Shown piece by piece: positions 44,899 to 53,733 of a stretch of 64,000 bases of DNA (its first letter is position 1; each line of letters starts with the position of its first letter). The stretch comes from Arthrobacter humicola (GTDB lineage Bacteria; Actinomycetota; Actinomycetes; Actinomycetales; Micrococcaceae), in assembly GCF_022803015.1 (NCBI RefSeq), contig NZ_JAFKON010000005.1, positions 248,001-312,000 on the forward strand, in the 5' to 3' direction. The position numbers were made by a program, and so were the translations under genes. The notes under the pieces were generated by a model. The model made no database searches. It saw only the letters and a list, made by a program, of their open reading frames with translations, and had not been told where the DNA came from.

Positions 44899-45858
44899 AT
44901 GACTGCGACGATGCAACCGAAAAGCGAAGCAGCTGAAGCACCCCGGCGAGGCAAGCGGACGCCGGGGGCGGGTGAGAACACCCGTCCCCGGCGCGGGCCC
45001 ATGCAGTTCGGACACTGGTGGTGGGCGCTGCCCGGGATCGCCCTGGTGTTTGCCATCCACTACGTGGCAACTGGAATCGGCGGATTCTTCGCCTTTACCA
45101 ACTGGACGGGCATCGGCTCGTTCAAAATCACGGGCTGGACAAACTTTGAGGCCATCTTCAAGGACCCCACGAAACTCGGAGCCCTCTCCAATACCCTCTT
45201 TCTGGCCTTTGGCTCGGTTCTCCTGGGCAACATCGCCGGGTTGGTTATTGCGCTGGGCCTGAACCGCGTCGTCAAGACGCGCTACATCCTCCGGACCCTC
45301 TTCTTCATGCCGGTGGTGCTCAGCCCGCTGGCCACGGCCTACATCTGGAAATACATCTTCGACTTCGACGGTCCGCTCAATGCCTTCCTTACGGCAATAG
45401 GCGCCGGCGACCAGGCCAAGCCGTGGCTGGCCGACCCGCAGTGGGCCATCTGGACCGTGCTTGTGGTGCTGGTCTGGTCTTCCACCGGCTTTGCCATGGT
45501 GATTTTTATGGCCGGCCTGGCCGGTGTCCCCGTGGAAGTGGAGGAGGCGGCGGCCATTGACGGTGCCAATCTGTGGCAGCGGTTCCGCAACGTTACCCTG
45601 CCCGCCATCCGCCCCGCCGTCGCCATCGCCACCACGCTGGGAATCGTCCAGGGGCTGCGCGTCTTCGATCCCATCATGGCGCTCACCGGCGGCGGACCGG
45701 CCGGAGCGACGGAAACGCTGGCCACGCTGGTTTACAAGCAGGCCTTTGCGCTCGGGAACTTCGGGGGCGGTGCCGCCCTGGCCCTGGTGCTCGCCGCCAT
45801 CATCCTGATCTTCGCCGTTCTCCAGCAGCGGCTGACGCGTTCGAACCCTGAGGACTAA
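44899..45858 (+). CDS. Sugar ABC importer permease (MalF/UgpA-like)
   Basis: 319 residues from ATG 44899 (CAAGGA upstream); the open frame extends to 44851 without a site. A basic N-terminal tail precedes six helices (WWWALPGIALVFAIHYVATG onward). The EAA loop reads EVEEAAAIDGANLWQRFRNV near residue 220, the usual ATPase contact. Pairs with the next gene (3-bp gap). Confidence 0.93.
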   Translation: MTATMQPKSEAAEAPRRGKRTPGAGENTRPRRGPMQFGHWWWALPGIALVFAIHYVATGIGGFFAFTNWTGIGSFKITGWTNFEAIFKDPTKLGALSNTLFLAFGSVLLGNIAGLVIALGLNRVVKTRYILRTLFFMPVVLSPLATAYIWKYIFDFDGPLNAFLTAIGAGDQAKPWLADPQWAIWTVLVVLVWSSTGFAMVIFMAGLAGVPVEVEEAAAIDGANLWQRFRNVTLPAIRPAVAIATTLGIVQGLRVFDPIMALTGGGPAGATETLATLVYKQAFALGNFGGGAALALVLAAIILIFAVLQQRLTRSNPED

Positions 45859-45861
45859 GCC

Positions 45862-46698
45862 ATGTTCCGCTACACCAAACTCACCCTGCTCCGCGAAGTC
45901 GGCCTATGGGCGCTCGCCCTGGTGTTCCTCGCGCCGTTCTACTTCCTGGTGACAACTGCCCTGAAGCCGGACAGCGAGTTGTTCACCACCTCGGCCCTGG
46001 CTCCGCCAACAAACCCCGACTTCAGCAACTTTATCGACGTCCTCACTGCCACCGGCAACTCCAACGTGGTGATGGGCCTGGTCAACAGCGCCATCATCAC
46101 CGCAGGCAGCATCGTGGGGCTGATCGCACTCGGCTCCATCACCGGATATGTCATCACCCGCAGCACCCGACGCTGGAGCAAGGGCGCGTATTACCTCTTC
46201 CTGATCGCCATCATCCTCCCCGGCCAGCTCGGCGCCGTCCCTCTCTACATGGGTGCACGGGCCCTTGGACTCACCGGATCCGCTTGGGGCCTGATCATCC
46301 TCTACACGGGCATGCTCCTGCCGTTGTCGATCTTCCTCTACGCAAACTTCTTCCGCGGCCTCGGCACGGACTACGAAGAAGCGGCCACCATCGACGGCGC
46401 CAGCAAATCCCAGATTTTCTCCAAGGTGGTGTTCCCCATGATGGCCCCAGCCACGGGAACGGTCACCATCTTCGCCGGGCTCATCGTGTGGAACGACTTC
46501 TTCACGTCGCTGATCTTCCTGGGCGGCTCCGCCAACCAGACGCTGCCGGTGGCCATGTACTACTACATCGGCTCCCTGGTTTCCCAGTGGAACTCGATCT
46601 TCGCGATAGTGATCGTTTCCATGATTCCCATCCTGGCGCTGTTCCTGTTCGCGCAGAAACGGTTCATCCAGGGCTTCTCCGGCGGCCTGAAGGGCTGA
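45862..46698 (+). CDS. Sugar ABC importer permease (MalG/UgpE-like)
   Basis: 278 residues. Helical membrane protein with FLAPFYFLVTTALKPDSELF at the N-terminus and the EAA loop DYEEAATIDGASKSQIFSKV, then the C-terminal QKRFIQGFSGGLKG that is highly typical of MalG-type proteins. Completes the importer. No ATPase gene follows. Confidence 0.94.
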   Translation: MFRYTKLTLLREVGLWALALVFLAPFYFLVTTALKPDSELFTTSALAPPTNPDFSNFIDVLTATGNSNVVMGLVNSAIITAGSIVGLIALGSITGYVITRSTRRWSKGAYYLFLIAIILPGQLGAVPLYMGARALGLTGSAWGLIILYTGMLLPLSIFLYANFFRGLGTDYEEAATIDGASKSQIFSKVVFPMMAPATGTVTIFAGLIVWNDFFTSLIFLGGSANQTLPVAMYYYIGSLVSQWNSIFAIVIVSMIPILALFLFAQKRFIQGFSGGLKG

Positions 46699-46704
46699 CC
46701 CGCG

Positions 46705-47076
46705 ATGGTTGACAACCGCGCAGCGTTCGAGCGCTTCGTGGAGATCTTCTACACCCAAAAACGGGTGCGTGAAGCCTTCGACTTCCTTGTGGCCGGCGAC
46801 TACCGGCAGCACAACCCGGCCATTCCTGACGGGCCGGAGGCGGCAGTAAGTATGCTGACGCCGAAGTTCGACGGATCGCCAGACTCCCGGTTCGAGGTTC
46901 AGCGCATCCTGGTGGACGGTGACCTGGCGTTGGTGCATGTACGCGCTTCAGGTCCCGGGCGTCCCGACGCCGCCGTCGCAGACATTTACCGCTTTGAAAA
47001 CGGGCGGATTGTTGAGCATTGGGACGTGCTTCAGACGGTTCCCGAGGACCCGGTCCACGACCACCCCATGTTTTAA
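46705..47076 (+). CDS. NTF2-like (SnoaL family) protein
   Basis: 123 residues. The pattern FVEIFYTQKRVREAFDFLVA then DYRQHNPAIPDGPEAAVSML and ADIYRFENGRIVEHWDVLQ is the classic SnoaL-like NTF2 fold, with the His and Asp of DYRQHNP in the cavity. These proteins are small isomerases, cyclases, or stress proteins. It lies between the ABC permease and a TIM-barrel isomerase gene, so a role in rearranging the imported glycoside or its aglycone is possible. Ribosome site is weak; translation may be coupled to the permease (6-bp gap). Confidence 0.85.
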   Translation: MVDNRAAFERFVEIFYTQKRVREAFDFLVAGDYRQHNPAIPDGPEAAVSMLTPKFDGSPDSRFEVQRILVDGDLALVHVRASGPGRPDAAVADIYRFENGRIVEHWDVLQTVPEDPVHDHPMF

Positions 47077-47106
47077 ACCACTACTTCAATTCTCTAGGAG
47101 ACATCC

Positions 47107-47883
47107 ATGTTCCAACTTTCGCCCAATATCGACCTTTTGTTCGCCGAAGCAGGCGAAAGTGCTGCTGACCGGGTTCGCGCGGCGGCAGCAGCCGGCTTCG
47201 ACGCCGTCGAAATGTGGGGCCCGACGGGCAAAGACATTCCGGCCCTGAAGCACGCACTCGAGGAAACCGGAGTCCAGCTCACCTCCCAACTGGCGGAACC
47301 GCGTATGCAGTTCATGATCCCGCCCCGCAACCACGATGCTTTCTACACCGGGCTGGACGCCGGCGTCGAAGTGGCACAGCAGCTCGGCTGCCCCCGGTTG
47401 GTAGTGGGCAGCGGTACCGGATTCGGCGGGCGCAAGCGGCAGGACCAGCTGGACGAACTGATTGAGATCTTCACCCGAGGCGTCGCGCACATCGAGGGTT
47501 CCGGCATCACCCTGGTTCTCGAACCGGTCAACGTCAGGGTTGACCACCCGGGAGCCCTGCTGGACCGGACCTCGGAAGCCGTCTATGTCGCCAAGGGCGT
47601 CAACTCGCCCAACTTCGGCGTTCTCTACGACCTCTACCACTCCACGGTCGAGGGCGAGGACGTGGCCGCCGAGCTCGCCAACGCCGGCGACCTCATCAAG
47701 TATGTTCAGATCGCAGATGTGCCGGGGCGCGGCGAACCCGGTTCCGGTTCCATCGACTGGCACGCCCGGCTCACGGACCTGGGGAACAGCGGATATGCCG
47801 GCCCCATCGGGCTCGAGTACTACCCGACGATCGACTCGGCGAAGTCCGTCCGGCGCATCCAGGAACTGGTGGCGGGATGGTGA
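47107..47883 (+). CDS. Hydroxypyruvate-isomerase-like TIM-barrel protein
   Basis: 258 residues. LSPNIDLLFAEAG and AAGFDAVEMWGPTG at the N-terminus, metal-site segments LVLEPVNVRVDHPG, FGVLYDLYHSTV, QIADVPGRGEPGSGSIDW and IGLEYYPTI. The sequence belongs to the Hyi/xylose-isomerase-like family but differs from the CGD alpha proteins of this locus (no EIH or SSEWEG). Likely isomerises the small keto-sugar released by the locus (inference). AGGAG lies six bases before the ATG; 3' end overlaps the GMC oxidase start. Confidence 0.88.
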   Translation: MFQLSPNIDLLFAEAGESAADRVRAAAAAGFDAVEMWGPTGKDIPALKHALEETGVQLTSQLAEPRMQFMIPPRNHDAFYTGLDAGVEVAQQLGCPRLVVGSGTGFGGRKRQDQLDELIEIFTRGVAHIEGSGITLVLEPVNVRVDHPGALLDRTSEAVYVAKGVNSPNFGVLYDLYHSTVEGEDVAAELANAGDLIKYVQIADVPGRGEPGSGSIDWHARLTDLGNSGYAGPIGLEYYPTIDSAKSVRRIQELVAGW

Positions 47884-49439
47884 GCGGTAACCGGTATCCC
47901 GTTGCGGTCGACGTCGCCATCGTCGGCAGCGGCCCCACGGCAGCGGCATACGCACGGATCCTCAGCGAGGAAGCCCCTGGTGCCACCATCGCCATGTTCG
48001 AGGTGGGCCCCACGGTCAGCAGTCCACCCGGGGCGCACGTCAAGAACATTGAGGATCCTGAACGCCGCAGCCTCGCGCAGCGGGCATCGGAAGGCCCCGG
48101 CGCAGGTGCCGAAACGGTGAACTCACCCGGCGCGGTCAAGAGCGGGGAGCGACGGGCCAGGCCCGGAACCTACCTGCTGCAGGACGGCTACGCCTTCCCC
48201 GGCGAGGACGGGATGCCCGTCGCCGCCATGTCCAGCAACGTGGGCGGCATGGCCGCCCACTGGACCGCTGCCTGCCCCCGCCCGGGCGGCAAAGAGCGCA
48301 TTCCGTTCCTGCCGGACCTTGAAGAGCTTCTTGACGACGCCGACCGACTGCTGGGGGTGACCACCCGCGCCTTCGACGGGGCTCCGTTCTCTGACCTCGT
48401 CCGGGAACGACTCGCCGCCGCCGTGGACGCGGGCCGTGACACCGCCTACCGCGTCCAGCCCATGCCTCTTGCTGTGCACCGGCGGGAGGACGGCGGCCTG
48501 GTCTGGTCAGGTTCCGACGTCGTGATGGGGGATGCGACCCGGGAAAATCCGCAGTTTGAACTCTATGATGAGTCGCTGGTAACGCGTGTGCTCCTGGAGG
48601 ATGGCGCTGCTGCCGGCATCGAAGTCCAGGACCGCCGCAGCGGCGAAACCCATCAGGTGGCGGCCCGCTACGTTGTGGTGGGTGCAGATGCCCTGCGCAC
48701 GCCGCAGCTGCTGTGGGCTTCCGGGATCCGGCCCGACGCCCTGGGCCGCTACCTCAACGACCAGGCGCAGGTAGTGTTCGCGAGCCGGCTGCGCGATGTC
48801 ACCGCTCCGCAGGGCCGGGCAGCCGCCAGCGGCGCGCTCAGTGAGCAGAGCGGAGTTGCCTGGGTTCCCTACACGGACGGGGCGCCCTTCCACGGCCAGA
48901 TCATGCAACTGGATGCGTCACCGGTTCCCTTGGCCGACGATGACCCCGTTGTCCCGGGCTCTATCGTGGGGCTTGGGCTGTTCTGCGCCAAGGATCTGCA
49001 GCGCGAGGACCGGGTGGCGTTCGACGACGGTGTCCGCGACTCGTACGGGATGCCCGCCATGCGCATCCACTACCGCCTCACGCGGCGGGATCACGAGGTA
49101 CTGGACCGCGCCAAGCAGGAAATTGTCCGCCTGGGCAAGGCGGTGGGTGAGCCGCTCGACGAGCGTCCGTTCGTCATGCCGCCCGGCGCATCGCTTCACT
49201 ACCAGGGCACAACCAGGATGGGCGCAAGGGACGACGGCCAGAGCGTGTGTTCGCCCGACAGCCAGGTGTGGCAGGTCCCCGGCCTCTTCGTGGCTGGCAA
49301 CGGCGTCATTCCCACCGCCACGGCATGCAATCCCACGCTGACCGCTGTAGCGCTCGCAGTGCGCGGGGCCCGGAAACTCAAAGAAGAACTCAACAGCTCT
49401 TTACTTATGTCTGAATCAGACAATAGACTGACTAAATAA
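47877..49439 (+). CDS. GMC-family FAD oxidase, CarA-type C-glycoside 3-oxidase candidate
   Basis: 520 residues. FAD site DVAIVGSGPTAAAYARIL; later AMSSNVGGMAAHWTAACPRP shields the flavin; catalytic His in SLHYQGTTRMG; and NPTLTAVALAVRGA near the C-terminus with the conserved Asn. No signal peptide. The family includes pyranose 2-oxidases and the CarA-type enzymes of Microbacterium and Arthrobacter that oxidise C-glycosides at C3 before CGD cleavage. The surrounding CGD genes make 3-oxidation of a C-glycoside the best guess. The start overlaps the isomerase gene by 7 bp. Confidence 0.85.
   Translation: MVSGNRYPVAVDVAIVGSGPTAAAYARILSEEAPGATIAMFEVGPTVSSPPGAHVKNIEDPERRSLAQRASEGPGAGAETVNSPGAVKSGERRARPGTYLLQDGYAFPGEDGMPVAAMSSNVGGMAAHWTAACPRPGGKERIPFLPDLEELLDDADRLLGVTTRAFDGAPFSDLVRERLAAAVDAGRDTAYRVQPMPLAVHRREDGGLVWSGSDVVMGDATRENPQFELYDESLVTRVLLEDGAAAGIEVQDRRSGETHQVAARYVVVGADALRTPQLLWASGIRPDALGRYLNDQAQVVFASRLRDVTAPQGRAAASGALSEQSGVAWVPYTDGAPFHGQIMQLDASPVPLADDDPVVPGSIVGLGLFCAKDLQREDRVAFDDGVRDSYGMPAMRIHYRLTRRDHEVLDRAKQEIVRLGKAVGEPLDERPFVMPPGASLHYQGTTRMGARDDGQSVCSPDSQVWQVPGLFVAGNGVIPTATACNPTLTAVALAVRGARKLKEELNSSLLMSESDNRLTK
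49403..49421 (+). promoter_or_regulatory. ACTTATG element with inverted repeat near 3' end of the oxidase gene
   Basis: ACTTATGTCTGAATCAGAC lies within the last codons of the oxidase gene. GTCTGA and TCAGAC form an inverted repeat (49409-49421). AT-rich sequence (ACTAAATAATGAATAAG) follows, as expected for a promoter of the beta/alpha genes at 49513. Confidence 0.5.
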
Positions 49440-49512
49440 TGAATAAGTGGTGCGATGCCGCTGCTATTTCGTTCAATCACAGGCAACGCATGCCGCAGAC
49501 AAGGAGGTCTCG

Positions 49513-49908
49513 ATGATCGCCGACCGCATAATCGAGCAGGGAACACTGATCACCCAAGACGGCCGTACCGCCGTCGAAGTCCGCATCCCCTGGTACCGGG
49601 CCCTGCCGGGTTCCTGCATCGCTGGAGCTGCATTGACAGTGGACGGCGTCAGCGCCCCCGAGGGCTCACTGCGCTGGACCATGAACAACCGCACTTTCAG
49701 CTTCGAGGAACTCGTGGACGAGACCGGCGAATGGTGGTTCCCGCTGGACTCGGCAGTCCTTTCGGGCGACCTTCCCGTCCCGGACAGCCGGACCGAGCAC
49801 GAGGTCAGGGTGGACCTGAAGCTCTACATCCCCTACATCATCACCGACCACGGCGTGCTGCACATCGAAGAGCACGACACCAAGACCATGAAGGTGGCAC
49901 AGCGATGA
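49513..49908 (+). CDS. C-glycoside deglycosidase beta subunit (DUF6379)
   Basis: 131 residues from ATG 49513 with AAGGAGG five bases upstream. Core motif VRIPWYRALPGSCIAGAALT, FSFEELVDETGEWWFPLD and LKLYIPYIITDHG match the DUF6379 beta subunit. The stop overlaps the alpha gene start by 4 bp (ATGA). In characterised enzymes the beta chain supports the alpha active site; it has no enzymatic residues of its own that I can point to. Opposite gene order to the second split pair (51029-52500). Confidence 0.85.
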   Translation: MIADRIIEQGTLITQDGRTAVEVRIPWYRALPGSCIAGAALTVDGVSAPEGSLRWTMNNRTFSFEELVDETGEWWFPLDSAVLSGDLPVPDSRTEHEVRVDLKLYIPYIITDHGVLHIEEHDTKTMKVAQR

Positions 49909-51008
49909 CCAGCCTCGGCACGCCGATCCAGGGCGTCACCCTTTACAGCTTCACCCGGGCCGTCCACGCCCGGCAGTACGACCTCGATGGCCTGATCCGC
50001 AAAGTGGCGGCCGAAGGCTTCGGCCCGGGGCTCGAAGTCATCGGATTCTCCAGCCTGCGCGGCTTCCCGGACCGGATCGATGACAACTTCGTTGGCCAGT
50101 TCCGTGATCTTGTGGCCGAGGTTGACCTGGTCCCCACCTCCCTCGCAGTCAACGTTGACACCGGTATCCGCCGCGACCGGCTCATGAACCATGACGAGCT
50201 TGTCGAATACATGCGCAAGCAGATCGACGTAGCCGCCAGGCTCGGCTTCCCGATCGCCCGGGTGCAGATATCGCTGACTCCGGACGCCATGGAAAGCCTG
50301 CTGCCCGTGGCCGAGAAGTACGGCGTCACCCTGGCCCTCGAAGTCCACGCGGACCAGCACGGCGCCCACGAACGTGTCCTGGCCCTTCGCGACCGCTACG
50401 AGAAACTCGATTCCCCCTTGCTCGGCTTCACCGCGGACTGGGGTGCCACCGTTACCGGCTTTGCGCCCTCCCTGCTGGAGGCCTACCGCCGCCGTGGGGC
50501 TTCGGAGGCACTTCTCGGACAGGTGGTTGACCTGTGGAATGGGTTCTACGCCGACGGACCGCCAAACACGCAAAAGGTTCACGGTGAACGCTTCGGCGCC
50601 TTCATCGGCCTGGCGGCCCGCAACGGCCGGCCCGACCTTGGCATTGACTTCGCCATCAACGGAACAGGGCTTTTCGGTCCTGCACCGCTGGACACCTGGC
50701 TGGAGATCATGCCTTGGGTCCGCCACGTGCACGGCAAGTTCTTCGGCATCGACGAGACCGGCGAAGAGCCCTCGGTGCCGGTCCGGAGCCTTGTCCGGCA
50801 ACTGGTTGAGAACGGCTACTCCGGCGCAATCTCCAGCGAATACGAAGGCTGGCACTGGAACAACTGGCAGGACCCGTTCGACATCATCCGCGGCGAGCAG
50901 GCCGTCCAGCGCTCAGCGGCCGCCAACGCCGGTTCGGCCATGATCACCGACGCTTCAGAAGCCCGCCGCATCCTCAACAGCCATCTCGCCCAGCCCGTCC
51001 GCGGCTGA
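49905..51008 (+). CDS. C-glycoside deglycosidase alpha subunit (TIM barrel)
   Basis: 367 residues from ATG 49905, translationally coupled to the beta gene. VTLYSFTRAVHARQYD, LEVIGFSSLRGFPDR, RVQISLTPDAMESLLPVAEK, LEVHADQHG (Glu and His), FTADWGATVTG (Asp), HVHGKFFGID (His) and SSEYEGWHW (Glu) form the xylose-isomerase-like metal site. Cleaves a 3-keto C-glycoside together with the beta subunit if the family prediction holds. It is the most distinct alpha of the locus; the DMGRRRDRD segment shared by two other copies is replaced by NVDTGIRRDRLMNHDE. Confidence 0.85.
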   Translation: MTSLGTPIQGVTLYSFTRAVHARQYDLDGLIRKVAAEGFGPGLEVIGFSSLRGFPDRIDDNFVGQFRDLVAEVDLVPTSLAVNVDTGIRRDRLMNHDELVEYMRKQIDVAARLGFPIARVQISLTPDAMESLLPVAEKYGVTLALEVHADQHGAHERVLALRDRYEKLDSPLLGFTADWGATVTGFAPSLLEAYRRRGASEALLGQVVDLWNGFYADGPPNTQKVHGERFGAFIGLAARNGRPDLGIDFAINGTGLFGPAPLDTWLEIMPWVRHVHGKFFGIDETGEEPSVPVRSLVRQLVENGYSGAISSEYEGWHWNNWQDPFDIIRGEQAVQRSAAANAGSAMITDASEARRILNSHLAQPVRG

Positions 51009-51028
51009 CAACGAAGGAACCAGAAATT

Positions 51029-52093
51029 ATGTCAGAAGGCATCGCAGGCTCGGGCATCGAGCTTGGCATCACCCTCTATTCGCTCACCTCCGAGTTCGCC
51101 GCCGGGCTCTACACCCCTGAGACGCTGATCAAAGCTGTTGCAGATGAAGGCCTCGGCCCGGGGGTTGAGTTCAACATCGCCCAGATGCTGCGCACCTACC
51201 CGGACGTCGACGACGACTTCGTCCGCCTGTGGCGCGACAGCATGGACCGCTACGGCCTGACCCCCAGCGCAGTGGGCACCAACCTGGACATGGGCCGCCG
51301 CAAGGACCGGGACATGACACCCGATGAGGAGTACGACTTCTTCGCCGCGCAGCTGCACACGGCCAACAAGCTTGGTTTCCACCGCGTGGTGATCCGCTCC
51401 GCGGGCAAGGAATTGCTCCGCCGGCTGCTTCCCCTGGCCGAGAAGTACGACCAGAAGCTCGGCTACGAAATTCACGCGCCGCAGGGCCCGAACGATCCCA
51501 AGATCCTGCAGATCCGAGAAATGTACGAGGAACTGGGAAGCGACCGGCTCGGTTTCACCGCAGACTTCAGCTCGACGATGCACAGCCTTTCCCCGACCCT
51601 CTTCCGCACGTTGACGCAAATGGGGCTGCCCGAGGAGCACTTCGCCGTCATGCAGGAGATCTGGCGCAAACCGTCGCCCATGCATGAGCGCAACCAGGAG
51701 TTCGAGGACTACCTCAGTGCCAACAACTTTGATCCTGCCCGCCTGGGCCCGTTCACCCGGCTGGCATTCAACATGCATGGACTGGTTCCGCCGGAGGAGT
51801 GGCTGGATATCATGCCGCAGATCTTCCATGTCCACGCGAAGTTCTACGACATCGACGAACACGGCAATGAACCCGCGATGGACATTCCCCGCATTGTGCG
51901 CCAGTTCGTCAAGGGCGGCTACCAGGGCTACCTGTCCAGCGAGTGGGAGGGCCACGCGTTCGCCGACCTGGGCGAATCCGATCCGATCGACCTCGTCAAG
52001 AAGCAGCACACGCTGATGCGGCATGCCATCGAAGAGGCCGTTGATCCAAATGCATCCGACTCCCACGCGACCCTGGTCGAGACTGTTAAGTAA
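51029..52093 (+). CDS. C-glycoside deglycosidase alpha subunit, second split copy
   Basis: 354 residues. ITLYSLTSEFAAGLYTPE, DMGRRKDRDMTPDEEYDF, LRRLLPLAEKYDQKLGYEIH, FTADFSSTMHSLSP, HVHAKFYDIDEHGNEP and LSSEWEGHAFADLGE align along their whole length with the alpha part of the fusion at 40839. All ligand residues are present. The beta gene follows by 8 bp. RBS GAAGGA lies 10 bases before the ATG, a little far. Confidence 0.86.
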   Translation: MSEGIAGSGIELGITLYSLTSEFAAGLYTPETLIKAVADEGLGPGVEFNIAQMLRTYPDVDDDFVRLWRDSMDRYGLTPSAVGTNLDMGRRKDRDMTPDEEYDFFAAQLHTANKLGFHRVVIRSAGKELLRRLLPLAEKYDQKLGYEIHAPQGPNDPKILQIREMYEELGSDRLGFTADFSSTMHSLSPTLFRTLTQMGLPEEHFAVMQEIWRKPSPMHERNQEFEDYLSANNFDPARLGPFTRLAFNMHGLVPPEEWLDIMPQIFHVHAKFYDIDEHGNEPAMDIPRIVRQFVKGGYQGYLSSEWEGHAFADLGESDPIDLVKKQHTLMRHAIEEAVDPNASDSHATLVETVK

Positions 52094-52101
52094 GGAAAGC
52101 C

Positions 52102-52500
52102 ATGGCAACTCACAATTCCCTGTTCCAGGACACCGACGTCCGCAGGCACCCCGAGGGGATTGCCGTATCGGTGCAGCTGCCCTGGTACCGCAGCCTCTGG
52201 CTGTCCGCCGTTGACGACGTCGTTGCAACGGTCAACGGCGTGGAGATTCCCAAGGAGTCTCTCCGCTTCGAACTGCAGGACAAGTCCTACTCCATAGCTG
52301 AACTCCCGGAGCAATGGGAAACCCTGTGGTTCGTCGCAGACAAGCCCGACGTGATCATCCCGCTGGACCGCGTCCCCGACGCCGGCGAGGAGATCGACGT
52401 CGAGGTCATCCTCACCCTGCGCCTGCTGTATATGCAGATTGCGCCGATGCGTTACGTGGGCAACCGCGTCGCGGTTGACCGGACGGTGGTGCTCGCATGA
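52102..52500 (+). CDS. C-glycoside deglycosidase beta subunit, second split copy
   Basis: 132 residues. SVQLPWYRSLWLSAVDDVVA, AELPEQWETLWFVADK and LTLRLLYMQIAPMRYVGN are closely related to the beta part of the second fusion (LPWYRSLWLSSV; LPYMQIAPG). AAGGA before the ATG; ATGA overlap with the next gene. Together with the alpha gene at 51029 it forms an alpha-beta pair. Confidence 0.85.
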   Translation: MATHNSLFQDTDVRRHPEGIAVSVQLPWYRSLWLSAVDDVVATVNGVEIPKESLRFELQDKSYSIAELPEQWETLWFVADKPDVIIPLDRVPDAGEEIDVEVILTLRLLYMQIAPMRYVGNRVAVDRTVVLA

Positions 52501-53720
52501 AAACCCTGCGCGTGGCCATGATCGGTTATGGCTTCATGGGTGCTGCCCACTCCCAAGGCTGGCGGACGGCGCCGCGGGTATTCGACCTGCCTGCCGAGCC
52601 GGAAATGGCGGTTATTGTCGGCCGTAACGCTGAAGCGGTCGCCGCCGCTGCCAGCAAGTGGGGCTGGGCCGAGTCAGCAACAGACTGGCGGGACGTGATC
52701 GCCCGCGACGATATCGACGTCGTCGATATCGTCACCCCCGGCGACTCCCACGCCGAAATCGCGATCGCCGCGCTGGAGGCCGGGAAGCACGTTTTGTGCG
52801 AAAAACCACTCGCCAACACGGTGGCGGAAGCCGAAGCGATGGCCGAAGCCGCCGAACGGGCGGCTGCCCGGGGCATCCAGGCAATGGTCGGTTTCACCTA
52901 CCGCCGCGTTCCGGCTGTCACCTTCCTCCGCAACCTCATCGCCGAAGGCGCCGTCGGCACGATCAACCAGGTGCGTGCCTCGTACCGGCAGGACTGGCTG
53001 GTGGACCCGGAGATGCCGCTGGCCTGGCGCCTGCAGAAGGAACACGCCGGCTCGGGGGCCCTGGGGGACATCGGCGCCCACGCCATCGACCTGGCCCAGT
53101 TCGTCACCGGCCTGAACCTGGAGAAGGTGTCCGGCGTTATCGACACCATCGTGAAGGAGCGGCCTCTTTTGAAGGGCTCCACTTCAGGCTCCGGACCTTC
53201 CGATACCGGGCTTTCCGGCGCTGCCGGTGTCGGCTCCGGCGTCGGCTCCGGCCAGGTGACGGTGGACGATATCGCCATCTTCACGGGCCGCTTCGAATCC
53301 GGCGCGCTGGCGTCGTTCGAGGCCACCCGGTTTGCCACCGGCCGGAAGAACGCGCTCCAGATTGAGGTTTCCGGGGACAAGGGCGCCCTGGCCTTCGACC
53401 TCGAGGACCTCAACAGCGTCCAGTTCTACGACCGCACGGCACCTGCGGACCGCCAGGGCTTCCGGAAGGTCCTGGTCACGGAAGCGGAGCATCCCTACGT
53501 TTCGGCGTGGTGGCCGGCAGGCCACATGCTCGGTTACGAGCACGGGTTCTCCCACCAGGTCAAGGACCTCGTGGAGGGCATCGTGGGCGGCTCCGCCCCG
53601 CATTCGTCGTTCGCCGACGGGCTGAGGGTGCAGCGGGTGCTCGACGCTGTCGAGCGCAGTTCCGAAAATGATTCCGCCTGGACACGTGTCGCTGCCGGCG
53701 TTCCCGTGCCGGCCAGTTGA
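52497..53720 (+). CDS. Gfo/Idh/MocA-family oxidoreductase
   Basis: 407 residues. NAD(P) site [17 protein letters not shown], the EKP motif in [18 protein letters not shown], and the substrate-domain [14 protein letters not shown] with [21 protein letters not shown] Gly/Ser-rich insert (about 220-248, [15 protein letters not shown]) interrupts the substrate domain. Likely reduces or oxidises the keto-sugar in this locus. Overlaps the beta gene by 4 bp. Confidence 0.88.
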   Translation: MKTLRVAMIGYGFMGAAHSQGWRTAPRVFDLPAEPEMAVIVGRNAEAVAAAASKWGWAESATDWRDVIARDDIDVVDIVTPGDSHAEIAIAALEAGKHVLCEKPLANTVAEAEAMAEAAERAAARGIQAMVGFTYRRVPAVTFLRNLIAEGAVGTINQVRASYRQDWLVDPEMPLAWRLQKEHAGSGALGDIGAHAIDLAQFVTGLNLEKVSGVIDTIVKERPLLKGSTSGSGPSDTGLSGAAGVGSGVGSGQVTVDDIAIFTGRFESGALASFEATRFATGRKNALQIEVSGDKGALAFDLEDLNSVQFYDRTAPADRQGFRKVLVTEAEHPYVSAWWPAGHMLGYEHGFSHQVKDLVEGIVGGSAPHSSFADGLRVQRVLDAVERSSENDSAWTRVAAGVPVPAS

Positions 53721-53733
53721 GGAGGGGAAGCAC

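Noticed and set aside
49409-49421. Inverted repeat as a terminator of the oxidase gene
   Set aside because: Only six bases per arm, AT-rich, within coding sequence; fits a protein-binding site better.
49455-49904. N-terminal extension of the alpha subunit frame
   Set aside because: It lies over the beta gene in another frame; the alpha gene starts at the overlapping ATGA (49905).
51032-52228. 398-codon minus-strand frame antisense to the second alpha subunit
   Set aside because: Shadow frame, histidine and glycine-rich nonsense, no start signal.
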